Below, one piece after another: positions 5,886 through 8,907 of a stretch of DNA of 8,907 nucleotides (the stretch's first letter is position 1; each line of letters starts with the position of its first letter). The notes under the pieces were generated by a model. It worked only from the letters and a program-made list of their open reading frames with translations, made no database searches and was not told the origin of the DNA. Source of the stretch: Desulfobacteraceae bacterium (GTDB lineage: Bacteria > Desulfobacterota > DSM-4660 > Desulfatiglandales > Desulfatiglandaceae); the NCBI GenBank assembly GCA_030611815.1, contig JAUWPC010000133.1, positions 1 to 8,907 on the forward strand. Reading direction: 5' to 3'. A program made the position numbers and the translations under genes.

Positions 5886-7625
5886 ATGAAGAAGATGATT
5901 CTGCTGTTGGTATTTTCTATCTTTATTTTAGTCCCCTGCCAGACTCTTGCCGAGGTCTCGGTTACTCTCTCATTGGACAGACAGGAGGCAACACCCTCTG
6001 ATTCCATAAGAATGACCATCAAGGTATCGGGTGCCAGGAGCTGCGATTCATCACCTGTCATAAAGGGATTGGATTCGTTTCAGGTATCCCCTGGTGGAAG
6101 TTCAAGTCGGGTTGAAATAGTAAATGGCAAGTTCAGCTCAAGCGTCGATTATACATACTACATCCAGCCATCAAGGCCAGGGACCTTTCAGTTAGGGCCG
6201 GCCGAGGTCAAGGTCAAAGGGAAAGTATTTCAAAGCAATATCTCTACCCTGACGATCCTCAAGGTCGCATCTTCTGAATCTCCTGATAGGGGTCCGATAT
6301 TTCTTAGCGTCGCCCTCTCATCAAAAAAGGCATATGTTGAAGAGCAAATCTCATATACGCTGAAGCTTTATTTGAAAATTAGTGTATCAGATATTTCTCT
6401 TCAACTCCCGGAACTCGATCACCTTGCCTTCAAGCAATTGGAGAAGCCAAGGGAATACCAGGGTGTTTACGATGGGAGCACGTACCGGATCATAGAAGTC
6501 CCATATGGTCTGATGGCGCTCAAGGCTGGAAATTATGGCATTAAGCCCTCTCGAATGAGTATGACTGCTTATGATTCGAGAAGGTCCCGGAGGGGGTTTT
6601 TTGACGACCCCTTTTTTAGAGCGGGCAGGCCTGTGACCATCGCCAGCCAGGCACTTGAGCTGAGGGTTATCCCCCTCCCTGAAAAGGGAAAACCGAAAGG
6701 TTTCAGTGGCCTTGTCGGCAGCTTCAAGATTGAGGCCACGCTTACGCCGTCCAAAATAAAGGTCGGAGAATCTGCTACCCTAACAGTCCGCGTGAGCGGC
6801 AGGGGAAACGTAAACCGTATCCCGGACCTGAAACTGCCAAGTCTGGACCATATAAAGGTCTATGCAGATGAACCGGTTTTTGAGGTACGCCCCGATTTTA
6901 AAGGGTTAGCCGGCTTCAAAACAATGAAGTGGGCCATAGTGCCCGAACAACAGGGCGATTATGAAATCCCTCCACTCTCTTTAAGCTTTTTTGATCCCGA
7001 CACCGATGAGTACCGCATTATTCAGACCCCGAAGCAACCTCTCATAATCCTCCCCGGAAAAGAGAAAATGATTATGGTGGAGGCAAGACCGGGCAAGCAA
7101 AATGGAGCTAACAAATCAGCGAAGCAGGGGGTTAAAGAGTTAGGCCATGATATCCTTCCCCTGCACACATCTGTCAGAAACCTTGAGGCCCGGTCCTCGA
7201 TTATGTCCGGGGGACTGTTCCTCTCGCTGACCCTTATGCTGCCCTTTGTTCTCTATTTATCAACGTTCCTGGGGTTGCGGCTCAAGAGGAGGTCCGTCCG
7301 TGCAATGCCTGTCCACAGGGCAAAAAGGGCGGCCAAAAACCTGGCCCGGCAATGCCGGCAGGGTAGGGAGGATGCGGACAGCCTGAGCCTTTGCATAAGG
7401 GATTATTTCAATGACCGCTTCGGTCTGACCCTCGCTTCTCTCACCCCTGAGGATGCCGCTGACGTATTGGCATCAAAAGGGGTAGGTCCTGGTACGGCCC
7501 AAAAACTCCGGGCGATTTTGATAGAGCTTGAAAACACTGTTTATACGGGTCAGACCCGGACGGCGGACAGGATGAACGATGAAATCCCGAAGCTCATCAA
7601 AGAAATCGAAAGGGAAATTCGGTGA
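5886..7625 (+). CDS. batD: BatD, large periplasmic/membrane protein
   Basis: A 579-residue BatD protein. Signal peptide about 1-22; several beta-sandwich-like segments across about 23-395; membrane helix at about 442-463; basic, helical cytoplasmic tail 465-579. Family marks are YYIQPSRPGTFQLGP (91-105), the ALELRVIPLP segment (256-265), then GLVGSF followed by PSKIKVGESATLTV (288-301), and a second repeat of the pattern ending IPPLSLSFFDP (361-371). The periplasmic part is made of related Ig-like units, suited to binding other envelope proteins. The tail shares a segment with the short BatD-like protein encoded upstream. Start ATG 5886 is one base after the batC stop, with AAAGGA (5872-5877) eight bases before it. 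The stop overlaps the batE GTG start. Length is normal and nothing appears broken. Role in stress or oxygen tolerance is known only from the Bacteroides operon, so function here is inferred. Confidence 0.94.
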   Translation: MKKMILLLVFSIFILVPCQTLAEVSVTLSLDRQEATPSDSIRMTIKVSGARSCDSSPVIKGLDSFQVSPGGSSSRVEIVNGKFSSSVDYTYYIQPSRPGTFQLGPAEVKVKGKVFQSNISTLTILKVASSESPDRGPIFLSVALSSKKAYVEEQISYTLKLYLKISVSDISLQLPELDHLAFKQLEKPREYQGVYDGSTYRIIEVPYGLMALKAGNYGIKPSRMSMTAYDSRRSRRGFFDDPFFRAGRPVTIASQALELRVIPLPEKGKPKGFSGLVGSFKIEATLTPSKIKVGESATLTVRVSGRGNVNRIPDLKLPSLDHIKVYADEPVFEVRPDFKGLAGFKTMKWAIVPEQQGDYEIPPLSLSFFDPDTDEYRIIQTPKQPLIILPGKEKMIMVEARPGKQNGANKSAKQGVKELGHDILPLHTSVRNLEARSSIMSGGLFLSLTLMLPFVLYLSTFLGLRLKRRSVRAMPVHRAKRAAKNLARQCRQGREDADSLSLCIRDYFNDRFGLTLASLTPEDAADVLASKGVGPGTAQKLRAILIELENTVYTGQTRTADRMNDEIPKLIKEIEREIR

Positions 7626-8446
7626 GAAAAGGAATCCGGTTAGCCATAACCATCCTCGTAGCGTTGCTCTACCTGACATCCAACCACGAGGCGAGGGCCG
7701 ATGAGTGGGAAGAGGGTTTCTTCAAGGCGAACCAGGCCTACAAGGTGGGCGATTTCCAGGAAGCTATAGAGGGATACCTCCAGTTGATTCGGTCCGGGCA
7801 CGGAGGAGACCAGATCTACTACAACCTTGGCAACGCCTATTTCAGGGCGGGCCAGCTTGGCCGGGCGATCTTAGAGTATGAACGTGCACAGCTCTTAATG
7901 CCGAGGGATCCCGATCTTAATTTCAACCTGTCCCATGCCCGCGATCAGACCCTGGATGCCATCGAGGAATCCCGCGGGTTTATTGAGACGGCTTTTTTCT
8001 GGCTAAAGTCATTCAATCTGAATGAACTGTTCTGGTCCTTTGCCCTCTTGAATCTCCTGTTGTGGGCAACTCTAATAATACGGCTCTTTCACAAATCAGA
8101 ATGGCTTTATTACATACTACTACTGATTCTCTCCTCCTGGTTTGTTGCGGGTCTCTCTTTCGGCCTCAAATATTATTGGATCAGCAGCGATAATCGTGCC
8201 GTAATTCTCCAAAAAGAGGTGAATATCCTGGCCGGTCCCGAGGAGGATGACACCGTTCTTTTCAAGCTTCATGAAGGGACGGTGGTGTACCAGGAGAGAT
8301 CAGAAGATGGATGGAGCCTGGTTCGTCTGCCTGACAAGAAAAGGGGGTGGGTAAAGTCAAAAGCCGTAGGGCTAATCTCCGGTGATCGCCCTGTTACCTC
8401 AACCTCGCCTCATCCCTCGCACAGGCAGCCACTTTCTGTCCAGTGA
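7622..8446 (+). CDS. batE: BatE, TPR and SH3-like membrane protein
   Basis: A 274-residue BatE-type protein, last of the cluster. Signal peptide about 1-26 (ends ARA before DEWEEG), two TPRs (about 31-64 and 65-98, with YYNLGNAYFRAGQLG and RDPDLNFNL), two membrane helices (about 135-155 and 162-183), then a bacterial SH3-like domain (about 191-252, including LHEGT and GWVKSKAVG). This order is the standard BatE architecture. The start is GTG 7622, overlapping the batD stop as GTGA, with AAAGGGA (7609-7615) six bases upstream; no ATG fits. After the SH3 domain there is a 22-residue Ser/Pro/His-rich tail (253-274) that does not look like the rest of the family and lies against a decayed region, so the original C-terminus may have been replaced by neighbouring sequence. 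The TPRs probably dock with BatC or BatD, the SH3 domain faces the periplasm. Confidence 0.92.
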   Translation: MRKGIRLAITILVALLYLTSNHEARADEWEEGFFKANQAYKVGDFQEAIEGYLQLIRSGHGGDQIYYNLGNAYFRAGQLGRAILEYERAQLLMPRDPDLNFNLSHARDQTLDAIEESRGFIETAFFWLKSFNLNELFWSFALLNLLLWATLIIRLFHKSEWLYYILLLILSSWFVAGLSFGLKYYWISSDNRAVILQKEVNILAGPEEDDTVLFKLHEGTVVYQERSEDGWSLVRLPDKKRGWVKSKAVGLISGDRPVTSTSPHPSHRQPLSVQ

Positions 8447-8497
8447 GGACGGCAAGGATATCGTGGGGGAACCTGCCATATTGTTTCGTTTCTCAAG

Positions 8498-8629
8498 TCC
8501 AAATCACTGACCCTTCAAGGGGGGTGGGATTCGTCGTTCACGACTCAAACATCAAACGCAACCTTCATCAAGACGCCCAAGGTCATGCAGGGATCACTTA
8601 CGCTTCAGGTTGTAACCATAAAGCCTTGA
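8498..8629 (+). pseudogene. C-terminal remnant of a secreted beta-helix-like protein
   Basis: Read in the frame that runs on from the batE stop, this stretch gives a clear protein-like segment: KSLTLQGGWDSSFTTQTSN (8501-8557), then TFIKTPKVMQGSLTLQ and VVTIKP before TGA 8627-8629. From memory, the pattern TLQGGW or TLQGGY, then FTTQTSNTT, then GSLTLQ with a final hydrophobic strand, is common in large secreted or surface proteins with right-handed beta-helix or repeat domains in Deltaproteobacteria. There is no start codon, signal peptide or ribosome binding site, and upstream of about 8498 the resemblance is lost, so only the last piece of a gene remains. It is probably a scar of a deletion or recombination at the end of the Bat cluster. 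A chance match is unlikely given the length of the pattern, but no search was run. Confidence 0.55.
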
Positions 8630-8699
8630 TAGGAAAAGGAAATTGATCTTTAAACGCTGACATTTTTAATGATTCTTGACATTTATTTGGCTGTATAAA

Positions 8700-8720
8700 A
8701 CCCGGCCCTCTGGACCGGGT
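8700..8720 (-). terminator. GC-rich hairpin, terminator-like on minus strand
   Basis: ACCCGG (8700-8705) pairs with CCGGGT (8715-8720). A C/A mismatch is followed by two more pairs around loop TCT. On the plus strand no T run follows (CAGAG comes next). On the minus strand the hairpin is followed by TTTTATA, which fits a rho-independent terminator for genes reading leftwards. The A run on its left suggests it was once a two-way terminator whose plus-side T run is now missing. Confidence 0.45.
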
Positions 8721-8724
8721 CAGA

Positions 8725-8748
8725 GTTCAAAGGCTTTGCCATTTGAAC
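8725..8748 (+). repeat. Subterminal hairpin with bulged A, likely TnpA site
   Basis: GTTCAAAGGC (8725-8734) pairs with GCC (8738-8740) and TTTGAAC (8742-8748) around a TTT loop, leaving a single unpaired A at 8741: ten base pairs with one bulge. In IS200/IS605 elements such as IS608, the transposase binds subterminal hairpins that carry an unpaired base, so this is the best candidate for the left-end recognition site. A near-copy is expected at the right end. Confidence 0.6.
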
Positions 8749-8755
8749 GACTCGG

Positions 8756-8803
8756 TGTTACTCCGGAATTGAGTTGTCCCACAACATCAAGAAAGGAGTA
8801 ACA
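8756..8803 (+). promoter_or_regulatory. tnpA: Leader stem-loop hiding the tnpA ribosome binding site
   Basis: TGTTACTCC (8756-8764) and GGAGTAACA (8795-8803) are perfect nine-base inverted repeats. The second arm contains the GGAG of the tnpA Shine-Dalgarno AAAGGAG (8792-8798) and ends two bases before the ATG. Inside the loop a second hairpin, GTTGT/ACAAC around CCC (8773-8785), supports the fold. A leader structure that blocks translation of the transposase is established for IS200; the same design is seen directly here. Confidence 0.7.
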
Positions 8804-8805
8804 AC

Positions 8806-8907
8806 ATGAGCCGATTTAGGAAATTATCACATACAGTCTGGCATTGCCAATATCATATTGTTTGGGTACCCAAATATCGTCTTCGGATACTTGAAGGTGA
8901 AATTGCC
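8806..8907 (+). CDS. tnpA: IS200/IS605-family transposase TnpA, partial
   Basis: The first 34 codons of a small Y1-type (HUH) single-strand transposase, cut by the window end. The visible part, with LSHTVWHCQYHIVWVPKYR (residues 7-25) followed by LRIL, is the conserved first strand and helix of the IS200-like transposase domain and is close to many IS200/IS605 TnpA proteins. The catalytic HUH pair and the tyrosine lie further on and cannot be judged. The ATG at 8806 has AAAGGAG seven bases upstream, and the frame is open to the last base. The family also includes REP-associated tyrosine transposases, but the hairpins just before the gene fit a true insertion sequence. Whether the element is complete and active cannot be told from this fragment. 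Confidence 0.9.
   Translation, partial: MSRFRKLSHTVWHCQYHIVWVPKYRLRILEGEIA

Larger units (their letters stand above)
8447..8805. other. Non-coding end region, mostly remnant and IS leader
   Basis: No intact gene is seen between batE and tnpA. Positions 8447-8497 show no recognisable product in any frame. A protein remnant occupies about 8498-8629. Positions 8630-8699 are AT-rich, with TTGACA at 8676-8681 and TATAAA at 8694-8699, but only 12 bases apart, too close for a normal sigma-70 promoter. Two strong hairpins (8700-8720 and 8725-8748) and a structured leader (8756-8803) then lead into the transposase. A 67-codon frame at 8443-8646 has no ribosome binding site and no family resemblance. 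Confidence 0.6.
8721..8907 (+). mobile_element. IS200/IS605-family element, left end, partial
   Basis: The left end of an IS200/IS605-type insertion sequence, recognised by its transposase and by the hairpin-rich leader typical of this group, which has no terminal inverted repeats and moves as single-stranded DNA. The exact left boundary is not visible: it should lie a short distance before the 8725-8748 hairpin, anywhere from about 8695 to 8724, and 8721 is a working choice. The right end, the rest of tnpA and any tnpB lie beyond the window. The element reads in the same direction as the Bat genes. Confidence 0.8.

Noticed and set aside
8443..8646. 67-codon plus-strand frame after batE
   Set aside because: No ribosome binding site or known motif. 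An overlapping frame (8498-8629) gives a much more protein-like sequence.
8676..8699. TTGACA and TATAAA as a tnpA promoter
   Set aside because: The two boxes are only 12 bases apart instead of about 17, and no other -35 fits the TATAAA. The match may be chance in AT-rich sequence.

Overview
The window is almost entirely one plus-strand gene cluster of the MoxR/Bat type (Bat = Bacteroides aerotolerance, named after the Bacteroides fragilis operon). The order is a MoxR-family AAA+ ATPase, a DUF58 protein, a short BatD-like membrane protein, BatA, BatB, then a 213-base non-coding gap, then BatC, BatD and BatE. The right-hand end holds a decayed fragment of an unrelated secreted protein and the 5' end of an IS200/IS605-family insertion sequence that runs off the window. 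Moderate GC, Gram-negative signal peptides, the Bat gene order, a beta-helix-type remnant and palindrome-rich spacers together suggest a Deltaproteobacteria/Desulfobacterota-like bacterium. That assignment is inference from gene style, since no rRNA or marker gene is present.

Layout: 1-4822 holds five tightly packed genes. Three junctions overlap by ATGA (1855-1858, 2826-2829, 3818-3821) and the moxR/DUF58 junction leaves one base. Positions 4823-5035 are a spacer with a terminator-like hairpin, two further palindromes and copies of a 9-base word in both orientations. Positions 5036-8446 hold batC, batD and batE, again with 1-base spacing or a 4-base GTGA overlap. Positions 8447-8805 are non-coding: a 41-codon remnant reading into a stop, then two strong hairpins and a structured leader. 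From 8806 tnpA begins and is cut by the window end.

How the parts fit: in the generally held model, MoxR-type AAA+ ATPases act as chaperone-like partners of von Willebrand factor A (vWA) proteins. Here three proteins have an intact DxSxS metal-binding (MIDAS) motif: the DUF58 protein, BatA and BatB. BatA and BatB carry their vWA domain between membrane helices near the N-terminus and one at the C-terminus. BatC and BatE bring TPR repeats, and BatE adds an SH3-like domain. BatD and the shorter BatD-like protein present beta-rich domains in the periplasm and a helical tail in the cytoplasm. The set looks like an envelope complex driven by a cytoplasmic ATPase; its substrate is not revealed by the sequence.

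The cluster itself is a known but poorly understood type, and I do not see a wholly new system. The points most worth a second look are the terminator-bearing repeat island that splits the operon, the short BatD relative sharing a C-terminal module with BatD, the tnpA leader that appears to hide its own ribosome binding site, and the possible insertion of the IS into a terminator.
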